A model generated the notes under the pieces. It saw nothing but the letters and a program-made list of their open reading frames with translations, was not told the origin of the DNA and ran no database searches. From assembly GCF_049800775.1 (NCBI RefSeq), contig NZ_JBNAFR010000009.1, forward strand, positions 62,001-126,000: a DNA stretch of 64,000 bases. The letters are read 5' to 3'. Each line of letters opens with the position of its first letter. Positions within the stretch are counted from its first letter, which is position 1. Shown here piece after piece: positions 53,074 through 61,022 of the stretch. The position numbers were made by a program, and so were the translations under genes. The stretch comes from Dinoroseobacter sp049800775 (GTDB taxonomy: Bacteria > Pseudomonadota > Alphaproteobacteria > Rhodobacterales > Rhodobacteraceae).

Positions 53074-53439
53074 ATGGTGTCGATTGCCCTTCGCCTTCTC
53101 CGGCTTTCCGTGACCGCCGCGCTGTGTCTTGCGCTGGTGGCGATCGGCTATGGCCACCGGGCGCAGGGCCCGGACATGACACCGGAACTGGCCGCCTATG
53201 TGGCGGCGGGCGGATCGCTCGCTGATCTGTGCGGCTCGACCGAGGGCGACGGCCCCGCACCCCGCGTGGACTGCGAAGCCTGCCGGTTGAGCGATACGCT
53301 CACCACCCTGCGTGGCCCCTGCCCGGCGGCGAGCCACACAACGCCCAAGACCTTTGTCTTCGGCTTTGTCGCCAAACGCCTGCGGCAGACCAGTGGCCCC
53401 GATCCGGTCCGCCTGACCCGCGCCCCTCCGCGCGCCTGA
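53074..53439 (+). CDS. Small exported cysteine-containing protein
   Basis: A 121-residue protein with an N-terminal signal (IALRLLRLSVTAALCLALVAIGYG), then PELAAYVAAGGSLADLCGS and VDCEACRLSD, four cysteines in all after the signal. It resembles the periplasmic DUF2946-like proteins that accompany PepSY genes, but I am not certain. It lies 70 bp upstream of a PepSY protein gene; a 10-bp inverted repeat covers the junction. Confidence 0.6.
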   Translation: MVSIALRLLRLSVTAALCLALVAIGYGHRAQGPDMTPELAAYVAAGGSLADLCGSTEGDGPAPRVDCEACRLSDTLTTLRGPCPAASHTTPKTFVFGFVAKRLRQTSGPDPVRLTRAPPRA

Positions 53440-53496
53440 GACCTCACCGTTTCAACTCAATATCCCCCGTGTCCTGCATGGCCCGGGGTCTCAGGC
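53434..53496. promoter_or_regulatory. Inverted repeat in the small-protein/PepSY junction
   Basis: GCCTGAGACC (53434-53443) and GGTCTCAGGC (53487-53496) are perfect 10-bp complements separated by 43 nt. The 5' arm overlaps the small-protein stop and the 3' arm lies just before the PepSY ribosome site. Confidence 0.55.
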
Positions 53497-53509
53497 TTGG
53501 AGTCCTTAC

Positions 53510-54895
53510 ATGACGATGACCGATACACCTGCGCAGCCCGACGGGCGCGCAAACAAACTCTATTTCGCGGCATGGCGCTGGCATTTCTATGCGGGCCTGT
53601 TCGTGATCCCCTTTCTCGCCATTCTGGCCGTGACCGGGCTGATGATGCTGTGGATCGCCTGGATCGACGGGCGCGACGGCGAGCGCACGCCCGTGATCCC
53701 GCAAGAAACCGCGCAGGCTGTCTCGATCCAGTCGGACGCGGCGCTGGCAGCCATCCCCGGTGGTACGCTCAAGCAGTATGTCGCGCCGCGTCGCGATGAT
53801 CTCGCAGCGCTCTTCCGCGTGGATCTTGACGGCGACGCGACCATGGTGGCCATCGATCCCTATACCGCAGAGGTGATCGAGACCTTTCCGCGTCGCAGTG
53901 GCTGGTACGATTTTTTCGACAACATCCATAGCGACCTGATGCTCGGGGTGACCGGCGACCGCCTGCTGGAGACTGCCGCCTCGCTCACCCTCGTTCTGGT
54001 GGCGACCGGGCTCTACCTCTGGTGGCCGCGCGAGACCGGCTGGCGCCGCGCCCTGATCCCCAGCCTTGGCCGGGGCCGCGGGCTGTGGAAATCCCTGCAC
54101 GGGGTTGTGGGCATCTGGATGTCGCTCTTTCTGGTGTTCTTCCTGATCTCGGGGCTTGCATGGGCCGGGATCTGGGGCGGCAAGATGGTACAGGCCTGGA
54201 GCCATTTCCCCGCCGAGAAATGGGACAATGTCCCGCTCTCGGACGAGACCCATGCCAGCATGAACCATGATCGCCGCGAGGTGCCCTGGGCGCTGGAGCA
54301 GACCCGGATGCCTGCCTCGGGCAGCGATGCGGGGCTGGCCGGGATCACGGGCCCGGTGACCCTCGACAGCGTCGACGCGCTGGCCCGGACCATCGGGTTT
54401 GACGGGCGTTACCAACTGAACCTGCCACGCGGCACGACCGGGGTCTGGACCCTGAGCCGGGATTCCATGAGCACCGACAGCCACTCGCCCACAACGGACC
54501 GGACCGTGCATGTGGACCAGTATACGGGCAAGGTTCTCGCCGATGTGCGCTATGCGGACTATTCGCTGCCCGGCAAGGCGATGGCCGTGGGGATCGCCCT
54601 GCATATGGGGACGCTGGGCCTGTGGAGCGTGCTGGCCAACAGCCTGATCTGCCTGTCGGTGCTGTTTCTCTGCGTCAGCGCGATCGTGCTCTGGTGGAAG
54701 CGTCGCCCGAGCAAGGCGGGCCGTCTCGCGGCCCCGCCCATGCCGCGTGAATTGCCGCTCTGGCAAGGCGCGGTCCTCGTCGGGCTGGGGGTATCCATGG
54801 CCTTTCCCATGGCCGGGCTTGCCCTGCTGACGGTGCTGCTGGTGGATACGCTGATCCTGTCCCGGCTCCCCAAACTGCGCCACAGCCTGACTTGA
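53510..54895 (+). CDS. PepSY-associated TM protein (siderophore reductase-like)
   Basis: A 461-residue inner-membrane protein with four helices: HFYAGLFVIPFLAILAVTGLMML, LTLVLVATGLYLWW, IWMSLFLVFFLISGLAW and VLANSLICLSVLFLC. PepSY domains fill the periplasmic loops (YTGKVLADVRYADYSLPGKAM, and the first near VDLDGDATMVAIDPYTAEV). Members of this family reduce ferric siderophores or handle copper/iron. Context with a small cysteine protein supports metal work; no TonB receptor is adjacent. Confidence 0.9.
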   Translation: MTMTDTPAQPDGRANKLYFAAWRWHFYAGLFVIPFLAILAVTGLMMLWIAWIDGRDGERTPVIPQETAQAVSIQSDAALAAIPGGTLKQYVAPRRDDLAALFRVDLDGDATMVAIDPYTAEVIETFPRRSGWYDFFDNIHSDLMLGVTGDRLLETAASLTLVLVATGLYLWWPRETGWRRALIPSLGRGRGLWKSLHGVVGIWMSLFLVFFLISGLAWAGIWGGKMVQAWSHFPAEKWDNVPLSDETHASMNHDRREVPWALEQTRMPASGSDAGLAGITGPVTLDSVDALARTIGFDGRYQLNLPRGTTGVWTLSRDSMSTDSHSPTTDRTVHVDQYTGKVLADVRYADYSLPGKAMAVGIALHMGTLGLWSVLANSLICLSVLFLCVSAIVLWWKRRPSKAGRLAAPPMPRELPLWQGAVLVGLGVSMAFPMAGLALLTVLLVDTLILSRLPKLRHSLT

Positions 54896-54903
54896 GCCCC
54901 CCT

Positions 54904-54932
54904 GCGGCGCCGGGCTCAGGTCCCGGCGCCGC
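54904..54932 (+). terminator. Hairpin downstream of the PepSY gene
   Basis: Perfect 11-bp stem GCGGCGCCGGG/CCCGGCGCCGC with a 7-nt loop, nine bases after the PepSY stop, followed by CCTT only. A Rho-assisted terminator or message-end stabiliser. Confidence 0.5.
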
Positions 54933-55010
54933 CCTTGCGGGACGGGGTCAGGACCACGCCCTGCGCCCCGGGCCTACCCCTTGGCGTGGCGGCGTGGTAG
55001 CCCTGCGGCC

Positions 55011-55367
55011 ATGACCCCACGTCTCGACACAGTCTTTGCGGCGCTTGCCGATCCCACCCGCCGGGCGATCCTGACCATGCTTCTGGAGGATGACATGGCG
55101 GTGACCGACGTGGCCGAGCCCTTCGAGATGTCGCTGGCCGCGATCTCCAAGCATCTGACGATCCTCACCCGGGCCGGGCTGATCAGCCAGGAGAAACGCG
55201 GGCGGGTGAAATGGTGCAAGCTCGAGCCGGACGCCTTGCGCGACGCCTCGATCTGGATGCAAAGCTTCGGACAGTTCGAGGCGGTCAATCTCGACGCGTT
55301 CGAGCGGTTTCTGGAGACGGAACTTCCGCCGCAGCCGAGGCCTGATCCCGAAGGGTCTTGCGGATAA
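55011..55367 (+). CDS. ArsR family transcriptional regulator
   Basis: A 118-residue winged helix regulator: ALADPTRRAILTMLLEDDMAVTDVAEPF, SLAAISKHLTILTRAGLISQEKRGRVKWCKL. The metal-binding CxC of ArsR is absent, so it belongs to the metal-independent, often SRPBCC-linked group. Its 3' end overlaps the ClbS gene end on the other strand by 83 bp. Confidence 0.88.
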   Translation: MTPRLDTVFAALADPTRRAILTMLLEDDMAVTDVAEPFEMSLAAISKHLTILTRAGLISQEKRGRVKWCKLEPDALRDASIWMQSFGQFEAVNLDAFERFLETELPPQPRPDPEGSCG

Positions 55368-55833
55368 ATTTCGCCGCCGAGCGGTAGTGGCTCGCCCCCG
55401 AGGCCTCGGCCCAGCGCCCCAGCGTCCAGTCATTCATCCACGGCATCAGATGGGGCGTATACAGGCTCTCATCACTCTCGTCGGCCAGGAACGCCATCAG
55501 CCGCGCATGTTCCGCGGCCAGATCCGCCTGCGCCTCAGCCCAGCTGAGCCCGGCCTGCGCTGCGCGCAGCTGCGCGTTATAGGCTTTGAGCTCGGACCAT
55601 TTATAGCCCGGCGCGGGGGTCTGCACCTCGGCCCCTGCGCGCCCATCGGACACCCAGCCGAGATAAAGCGTGATCCAATGGGCGCGGTGGGCCACCGTGT
55701 CCTTGATCGACACACCCTCCGCACCAGGCGCGGTGGCAGTCGCATCGGATAGCGGCGCGATCAGCCGCGCGAGCTTGGCATATTCCTTGTCACAAATGGC
55801 GATCAGGTCGGTCTTGCAGGTTGCGGCGGGCAT
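55285..55833 (-). CDS. ClbS/DfsB family four-helix bundle protein (DUF1706)
   Basis: A 182-residue protein with the ClbS-like pattern: CDKEYAKLARLIAPLSD, HRAHWITLYLGWVSDG, GYKWSELKAYNAQLRAAQAG and WTLGRWAEASGASHYRSAAKFIRKTLRD. ClbS members hydrolyse or sequester colibactin-like electrophiles. The ATG at 55833 marks the start of similarity. Its 3' end is antisense to the ArsR 3' end. Confidence 0.85.
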   Translation of the reverse strand: MPAATCKTDLIAICDKEYAKLARLIAPLSDATATAPGAEGVSIKDTVAHRAHWITLYLGWVSDGRAGAEVQTPAPGYKWSELKAYNAQLRAAQAGLSWAEAQADLAAEHARLMAFLADESDESLYTPHLMPWMNDWTLGRWAEASGASHYRSAAKFIRKTLRDQASAAAEVPSPETARTRRD

Positions 55834-55913
55834 GTGCGGCCCCTTTCGGAAACCTGTTTGCCCGCTTGCGCCACGCCTGTCCTTGCGCCCGGTCAAAGAC
55901 CCGCCTCGCAGGC

Positions 55914-56837
55914 TCAGCTTTGCGGCACTTCCTCTTTCAGCAGCAGCACCAGCGCCACACAGGTCAGCGCCACGCCGATCAGGATCAGCGGGTTCGGCAC
56001 CGGCTGGCCCAACCCGATCTGCCACAGGATCACCCAGCTCGGCGTGAGATAGGTATAGGCCATCACCTTGGCCGAGGGCAGCCGCAGGGTCGCCGCCTGC
56101 AACAGGACAAAGGTCGCCGCGCTCGCCCCGACCGAGAGATACCCCATGGTGATCCAGACCAGCGGGCGCAGCTCGGACCACTCGGTCGCCTGCACATCCC
56201 GCCAGCCATAGGCGAACAGCAATGCGCAGCCCGCGATCAGCATCCCGAAGGTGAAGCCCGCAGCACTCTCGCCCCGGTTCAGCAGCCGCGCCATGGGGGC
56301 ATAGGCCGCGTGCGAGATGCAGCCGATGAAGAAGATCGCCTCGCCCCGGCCGATATCAAAGGCCAGAAATGCCGCGAAGGACGCGTCGAAGATCACCCAA
56401 AGCGCCCCGGTCGCCCCCACTGCCAGGGCCAGCGCCATGCGTTTCGTGGTGACCTGCCGCATCAGGATCCAGCCGAACACCCCCGACATGATCGGGGTCA
56501 GCGTGAAGACCGCAGCGGTCGAGACCGGATCCGCCGTCTTCAGCCCTTCGAACATCAGGACGAAATAGATCCCGAAGAGCCCGCCCAGAACCACGAACCG
56601 CCAAGGCGCGCGGAGCAGGTCACGGCTCAACCCGCCACTGGCCCAGGCCGCAAGCCCCACGACCCCGCCCGCAATCCCAAAGCGCACCGCGTTCAGGGCA
56701 GCGGGCGCGATCTCGTTGGCGATCTGACCTCCGAGCGCGAAAGAGCCCGCGACCAGCGCGGAAAAGGTCAGCATCGCCAGATGCCCCTGAGCCGGGCGCG
56801 ACAGCGCGCGCACCCGCGCGACCGGGCTCATCGCCAT
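55914..56837 (-). CDS. DMT family transporter, EamA type
   Basis: A 307-residue transporter with ten helices in two EamA repeats: LTFSALVAGSFALGGQIAN, ALNAVRFGIAGGVVGLAAW, FVVLGGLFGIYFVLMFEGL and, in the second half, GEAIFFIGCISHAAYAPMARLL, YLSVGASAATFVLLQAAT, VALTCVALVLLLKEE. Exports a small metabolite, identity unknown. It lies just downstream of the LysR gene (34 bp). Confidence 0.9.
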   Translation of the reverse strand: MAMSPVARVRALSRPAQGHLAMLTFSALVAGSFALGGQIANEIAPAALNAVRFGIAGGVVGLAAWASGGLSRDLLRAPWRFVVLGGLFGIYFVLMFEGLKTADPVSTAAVFTLTPIMSGVFGWILMRQVTTKRMALALAVGATGALWVIFDASFAAFLAFDIGRGEAIFFIGCISHAAYAPMARLLNRGESAAGFTFGMLIAGCALLFAYGWRDVQATEWSELRPLVWITMGYLSVGASAATFVLLQAATLRLPSAKVMAYTYLTPSWVILWQIGLGQPVPNPLILIGVALTCVALVLLLKEEVPQS

Positions 56838-56871
56838 GGACGTGCCCCGGTCCTCGTCGCGGTCTGCGGGA

Positions 56872-57753
56872 TCATGGCCAGTCCTTGGCGGCCGCCTTGA
56901 GGAAATTGGTGAAGCTCTGCACCTTTGCCGTCCGGTGCAGATCCACATGGGTGATCAGCCAGACCCGGCTCGACCACGCATCGATGGGATCACAGAGCGG
57001 TACGAGGTTGGGGCATTGCGCCGCCCACCACATGGGCAGGAAGCCCGCGCCGATCCCGGCAACGACCGCGTCGCCCCCGGCCCGGATATCCGAGGCCCGG
57101 TAGATGATGCGATCCGCGGGCATGTTGTCCTTCATCCAGATGTTGAAGGGCGCACGCGGCTCCTCGATGGCACTGCCGACGATCCGGTGCCCGGCATAGT
57201 CGCTGCCCATCACGATGGGCCCGTGGGTGTCGAGATACTCCTGCGTGCCATAGAAGGTCATCCGCTGGGTATAGAGCGGCTGCACGATATTGTCGGGATC
57301 ATCCGGCTTGCGCCCGGCCCGGATCGCCACATGGGCCTCGCCATATTCCAGCCGGAACACCCGCGTATCGGTGATGAACTTCACCCCCAGATCCTCGTGA
57401 TCGGCCTGAAACTGCGCCAGAACCGGCGCGATCAGCGGCGAGAACATCTCCAGCGAGGTGATGATCAACTCGCCCGTCACCTTCGCCCCATGGCCATGGA
57501 GCCGTCCGGACAGCTGATCGAACTGATCGGCTGTCACCTGCGCCACCTGCAGCAGGTCATTGCCCGCATCCGTGGCCGTATAGCCCCGCGCATGGCGCTG
57601 GAACAGCTTGACCCCAAGCCGCCCCTCCAGGCTGTCAATATGTCGGATCACCGTGGCATGGTGCACGCCCAGCACCTCCGCCGCACCGCTGACCGTCCCC
57701 AGCCGCGCCACCTGAAAGGCGGTGCGGATCTCATCCCAATTCTCAATCGGCAT
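56872..57753 (-). CDS. LysR family transcriptional regulator
   Basis: A 293-residue regulator: N-terminal HTH at about 5-65 (FQVARLGTVSGAAEVLGVHHATVIRHIDSLEGRLGVKLF) and a periplasmic-binding-like effector domain. It is divergent from azoR with an inverted repeat in between, so it probably controls azoR and perhaps its own operon with the DMT exporter. Confidence 0.9.
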   Translation of the reverse strand: MPIENWDEIRTAFQVARLGTVSGAAEVLGVHHATVIRHIDSLEGRLGVKLFQRHARGYTATDAGNDLLQVAQVTADQFDQLSGRLHGHGAKVTGELIITSLEMFSPLIAPVLAQFQADHEDLGVKFITDTRVFRLEYGEAHVAIRAGRKPDDPDNIVQPLYTQRMTFYGTQEYLDTHGPIVMGSDYAGHRIVGSAIEEPRAPFNIWMKDNMPADRIIYRASDIRAGGDAVVAGIGAGFLPMWWAAQCPNLVPLCDPIDAWSSRVWLITHVDLHRTAKVQSFTNFLKAAAKDWP

Positions 57754-57785
57754 ATCGTCTCAATCGCTAAACTGTCGCGTCCAGA

Positions 57786-57809
57786 GAAATGTGCACTCAC
57801 TCACATTTC
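57786..57809. promoter_or_regulatory. LysR operator candidate GAAATGTG-N8-CACATTTC
   Basis: A perfect 8-bp inverted repeat 33 nt upstream of the LysR start, between the divergent LysR and azoR genes. Length and position fit a LysR recognition site. Confidence 0.6.
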
Positions 57810-57826
57810 CTGTTCAATATGAGGAA

Positions 57827-57854
57827 TTGTGTTCATCCACGCAACGGCTAAATC
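57827..57854 (+). promoter_or_regulatory. Candidate azoR promoter
   Basis: TTGTGT (57827-57832), 16-nt spacer, TAAATC (57849-57854), just downstream of the LysR site. The leader to the azoR ATG would be about 100 nt. Confidence 0.45.
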
Positions 57855-57961
57855 TCTCCTCACACGACGCACGCAACTTCCCGCTCATGGCCCGGCCACC
57901 CTCCGGTCGGGCCCGCACTCCCCCGGGGCCACGCCGCCTCCGATAGCACAGGATCACCCCC

Positions 57962-58540
57962 ATGACGTCCGTTCTTCGCATCGACAGCTCCCCCCGCAGC
58001 GACGCCTCGATCTCCCGCGCCCTCGCCGACCGGATCGTGGACCGCCTCGCACCCGCACAGATCTCCGCCCGCGATGTGAGCCCCGGCCTCCCGGTCATCG
58101 ACGCGGACTGGATCGGTGCAAACTTCACCCCGGCGGCCGAGCGCAGCCCGACCCAGATCGAGACCCTCGCCCTCTCCGACACCCTCGTCGCGGAAGTGCA
58201 GGCGGCGGATGTGGTCGTCATCTCCCTGCCGATCTGGAATTTCGGGATTCCGGCCAGCCTGAAAGCCTGGATTGACCTCGTCGCCCGCGCGGGCCTGACC
58301 TTCCAATACACAGCCGAGGGCCCCAAGGGCTTGCTGGAGGGAAAGCGCGCCATCCTCGCCATCGCCTCCGGCGGCACCGAGGTCGGCAGCCAGATCGACT
58401 TCGCCACGGAGTACATGAAACACGTGCTCGGCTTCATCGGCATCCATGAGGTCGAGATCGTCGCCGCCGACCGCCTGATGGTCGATGCCGAGGCAAGCCA
58501 TGCCAAGGCCGATGCCGCAATCGAAGCCCTCGCCGCCTGA
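57962..58540 (+). CDS. azoR: FMN-dependent NADH-azoreductase
   Basis: A 192-residue flavodoxin-fold reductase (AzoR/AcpD). Conserved: LRIDSSPRSDASISRALADRI, FMN-binding VVISLPIWNFGIPASLKAWIDLV, and AIASGGTEVGSQIDFATEYMKHVLGFIGI. It reduces quinones and azo compounds in two two-electron steps and protects against electrophile stress. Confidence 0.93.
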   Translation: MTSVLRIDSSPRSDASISRALADRIVDRLAPAQISARDVSPGLPVIDADWIGANFTPAAERSPTQIETLALSDTLVAEVQAADVVVISLPIWNFGIPASLKAWIDLVARAGLTFQYTAEGPKGLLEGKRAILAIASGGTEVGSQIDFATEYMKHVLGFIGIHEVEIVAADRLMVDAEASHAKADAAIEALAA

Positions 58541-58623
58541 TCCCCCAGATTCCCCCTGACCGCAACCAACCACCCCGCCCTGCCGCCCGCCCGCGGCGGG
58601 GCTTCTTCGCGCGCAGTTCTTCC

Positions 58624-58644
58624 CTTAAGTCCCGAAATATCCCC
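58624..58644 (-). repeat. Dispersed AT-rich repeat, copy 5
   Basis: CTTAAGTCCC then GAAATATCCCC on the plus strand, the reverse-complement form of the family; followed by GCCGGAGGCCCC and, 50 nt on, by AAAAAATGCGCCG as after the 44740 copy. Confidence 0.6.
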
Positions 58645-58761
58645 GCCGGAGGCCCCTGCGCCCGCCCCCGGCACGGGGGACCGGGCGCAGCCTGCATAAA
58701 AAATGCGCCGCAGGCGCTCGATTTGATCGGCCACAACCGCCGGGCCCGGCCCAACCGTGGC

Positions 58762-58790
58762 TTGACAGACCCACCGCAACCGTCCATACG
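58762..58790 (+). promoter_or_regulatory. Sigma-70 promoter of ffh
   Basis: TTGACA (58762-58767), 17-nt spacer, CATACG (58785-58790). The -35 is consensus; the transcript would carry a leader of about 180 nt. Confidence 0.65.
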
Positions 58791-58849
58791 CCCCCCAACC
58801 TCCGGAGAGCCTGTGCCCTCCGGTCCCTATGCCATTGGGCAGGGATCGC

Positions 58850-58878
58850 CACCCGTCAGCGCGTTGCGCCCACGGGTG
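58850..58878 (+). promoter_or_regulatory. Structured element in the ffh leader
   Basis: CACCCGT (58850-58856) pairs with ACGGGTG (58872-58878), enclosing GCGC-GTT-GCGC. A further GCCGCGG/CCGCGGC stem lies about 30 nt downstream, before the ribosome site. The role is unknown. Confidence 0.4.
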
Positions 58879-58977
58879 CTTTACCGCTTGGGGCTTCGGG
58901 ATTGCCGCGGAACGGCCCGCGGCGGATGACATGACGGCGGGGCGGACGCGCTCCGAGAGGACCAAAAGGAAGACCTG

Positions 58978-60489
58978 ATGTTTGAAAATCTGTCCGATCG
59001 CCTCTCTGGTGTCTTTGACCGCCTGACCAAGCAGGGTGCGCTCAGCGAAGCCGACGTCTCCACCGCCCTGCGCGAGGTCCGCGTGGCCCTGCTCGAGGCC
59101 GATGTCTCGCTGCCCGTCGCCCGAGATTTCGTGAAAGCCGTCCAAGAGAAAGCCACTGGCCAGGCCGTCACCAAATCGGTCACACCGGGTCAGCAGGTGG
59201 TCAAGATCGTCCATGACGAGCTGGTCCATGTGCTCAAGGGGGACGAGGACCCCGGCGCGCTGAAAATCGACAACCCGCCCGCCCCGATCCTGATGGTCGG
59301 CCTGCAGGGCTCCGGTAAGACAACCACCACCGCCAAGCTCGCCAAGCGCATGTCCGAGCGCGACGGCAAGCGCGTGCTGATGGCCTCGCTCGACGTGAAC
59401 CGCCCCGCGGCCATGGAACAGCTCGCCATTCTCGGCACCCAGATCGGCGTCGACACGCTCCCCATCGTCAAGGGCGAGGACCCAGTGGCGATCGCCAAGC
59501 GCGCCAAGACCCAGGCCTCCCTCGGCGGCTATGACGTCTACATGCTCGACACCGCCGGGCGCCTGTCGATCGACGAAGAGCTGATGGCCCAGGTCGAAGC
59601 GGTCCGCGACGTGGCCAACCCGCGCGAGACCCTGCTGGTGGTCGATGGCCTGACCGGTCAGGACGCGGTCCACACGGCCGAGAATTTCGATGACCGCATC
59701 GGCATCTCCGGCGTTGTGCTGACCCGGATGGATGGCGACGGGCGCGGCGGTGCGGCGCTCTCCATGCGCGCGGTGACCGGCAAGCCGATCCGCTTTGTCG
59801 GCCTCGGCGAGAAGATGGACGCGCTCGAAACCTTCGAGCCGGACCGTGTTGCCGGTCGTATCCTCGGCATGGGCGACATCGTGGCCCTGGTCGAGAAAGC
59901 CCAGGAAACCATCGAGGCCGAGCAGGCCGAGCGCATGATGAAGCGCTTCCAGAAGGGTCAGTTCAACATGAACGACCTGCGCGGCCAGCTCGAGCAGATG
60001 GAAAAGATGGGCGGCGTCGAGGGGCTCATGGGCATGATGCCCGGCATGAACAAGATGAAGGGCAAGCTCGACGAGGCCGGGTTCGACGACAAGGTCATCC
60101 GCCGCCAGATCGCCCTCATCCAGTCCATGACCAAGCGCGAGCGCGCCAACCCGCAACTCCTGCAGGCCTCCCGCAAGAAGCGGATCGCCAAGGGCGCGGG
60201 GATGGAGGTCTCGGATCTCAACAAGCTGCTGAAGATGCACCGTCAGATGGCCGACGCCATGAAGAAGATGGGTAAAATGGGCAAGAAAGGCATGATGAAG
60301 AACCTCGGCGGCCTCTTGGGCGGCAAGGGGGGCATGCCCGCAGGGATGCCCGGCGATCTGGCCGGCATGAACCCTGCCGATCTGGAAAAAGCCGCCAAGG
60401 CCATGGGCAACATGCCCGGCGGCGGCCTGCCCGGTCTGGGCGGTGGCGGTCTGCCCCCCGGCCTGTCGGGGTTCGGCAAGAAGAAGTAA
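58978..60489 (+). CDS. ffh: Signal recognition particle protein Ffh
   Basis: SRP54 GTPase that binds 4.5S RNA and signal sequences, 503 residues. N domain, then the G domain: GLQGSGKTTTTAKLA (P-loop near residue 108), DVNRPAA, DTAGRLSIDEELM. The C-terminal M domain is Met-rich (GLMGMMPGMNKMKGKL) and ends in a Gly/Pro/Met-rich tail. The stop overlaps the start of the first GNAT by one base (TAATG), so four acetyltransferases are translated from the ffh message. Confidence 0.98.
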   Translation: MFENLSDRLSGVFDRLTKQGALSEADVSTALREVRVALLEADVSLPVARDFVKAVQEKATGQAVTKSVTPGQQVVKIVHDELVHVLKGDEDPGALKIDNPPAPILMVGLQGSGKTTTTAKLAKRMSERDGKRVLMASLDVNRPAAMEQLAILGTQIGVDTLPIVKGEDPVAIAKRAKTQASLGGYDVYMLDTAGRLSIDEELMAQVEAVRDVANPRETLLVVDGLTGQDAVHTAENFDDRIGISGVVLTRMDGDGRGGAALSMRAVTGKPIRFVGLGEKMDALETFEPDRVAGRILGMGDIVALVEKAQETIEAEQAERMMKRFQKGQFNMNDLRGQLEQMEKMGGVEGLMGMMPGMNKMKGKLDEAGFDDKVIRRQIALIQSMTKRERANPQLLQASRKKRIAKGAGMEVSDLNKLLKMHRQMADAMKKMGKMGKKGMMKNLGGLLGGKGGMPAGMPGDLAGMNPADLEKAAKAMGNMPGGGLPGLGGGGLPPGLSGFGKKK

Positions 60490-61022
60490 TGACCGGCACC
60501 ACCCTGCATATCCCGACGCTCACGACCGAGCGCCTGACCTTGCGTGCGCCGCGCGCCGAGGATGCCGCCGCTTATGGCGCCTTCCTCGAGAGCCCGCGCG
60601 CGGCGGGTGTGGGCGGGCCTTACAAGGCGACCGATGCGTTCGACCGGATGTGTGGCACGGTGGGCCATTGGCACCTGCGCGGCTATGGCCGCTGGATCAT
60701 CGCCGATCGCGAGACCGACACGGCGCTGGGCATCTGCGGGCCCTACTTCCCCGAGACGTGGCCCGCGCCCGAGCTCGCCTGGACCGTGTTCGGCGGCGCC
60801 GAAGGCCGCGGCATCGCCCGGGAAGCCGTGACAGTGGCGCGCCGCTGGGCCTATGAAACCCTCGGATGGGATCGCCCGATCAGCCTGATCATCGACGGCA
60901 ACACCCGGTCCTTTGCCCTGGCCGAACGGCTCGGCTGCCAGCGGGACGGCACCTATGACAGCCCCTATTACGGGGCGATGCAGGTCTGGCGCCACCCGGC
61001 CCGGGCGGAGGTGCTCGCATGA
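60489..61022 (+). CDS. GNAT acetyltransferase 1 of the ffh array (RimJ/RimL type)
   Basis: A 177-residue acetyltransferase: LHIPTLTTERLTLRAPRAED (start of the RimJ/L-like domain), GHWHLRGYGRWIIADRETDTALG, and motif A AEGRGIAREA followed by TRSFALAERLGCQ. Its start overlaps the ffh stop. Related over the whole length to the next three genes. Confidence 0.9.
   Translation: MTGTTLHIPTLTTERLTLRAPRAEDAAAYGAFLESPRAAGVGGPYKATDAFDRMCGTVGHWHLRGYGRWIIADRETDTALGICGPYFPETWPAPELAWTVFGGAEGRGIAREAVTVARRWAYETLGWDRPISLIIDGNTRSFALAERLGCQRDGTYDSPYYGAMQVWRHPARAEVLA

Larger units (their letters stand above)
58541..58977. other. Intergenic region between azoR and ffh
   Basis: A 437-bp space. It holds the azoR 3' end, a copy of the dispersed repeat (58624-58644) with trailing GC-rich and A-rich context, a sigma-70 promoter (58762-58790) and a structured leader of about 180 nt before the ffh ATG. 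No credible open reading frame. Confidence 0.7.

Noticed and set aside
58798..58977. 4.5S (SRP) RNA upstream of ffh
   Set aside because: The universal GGAAGGAAGC-type loop is not present; only generic GC-rich stems are seen.
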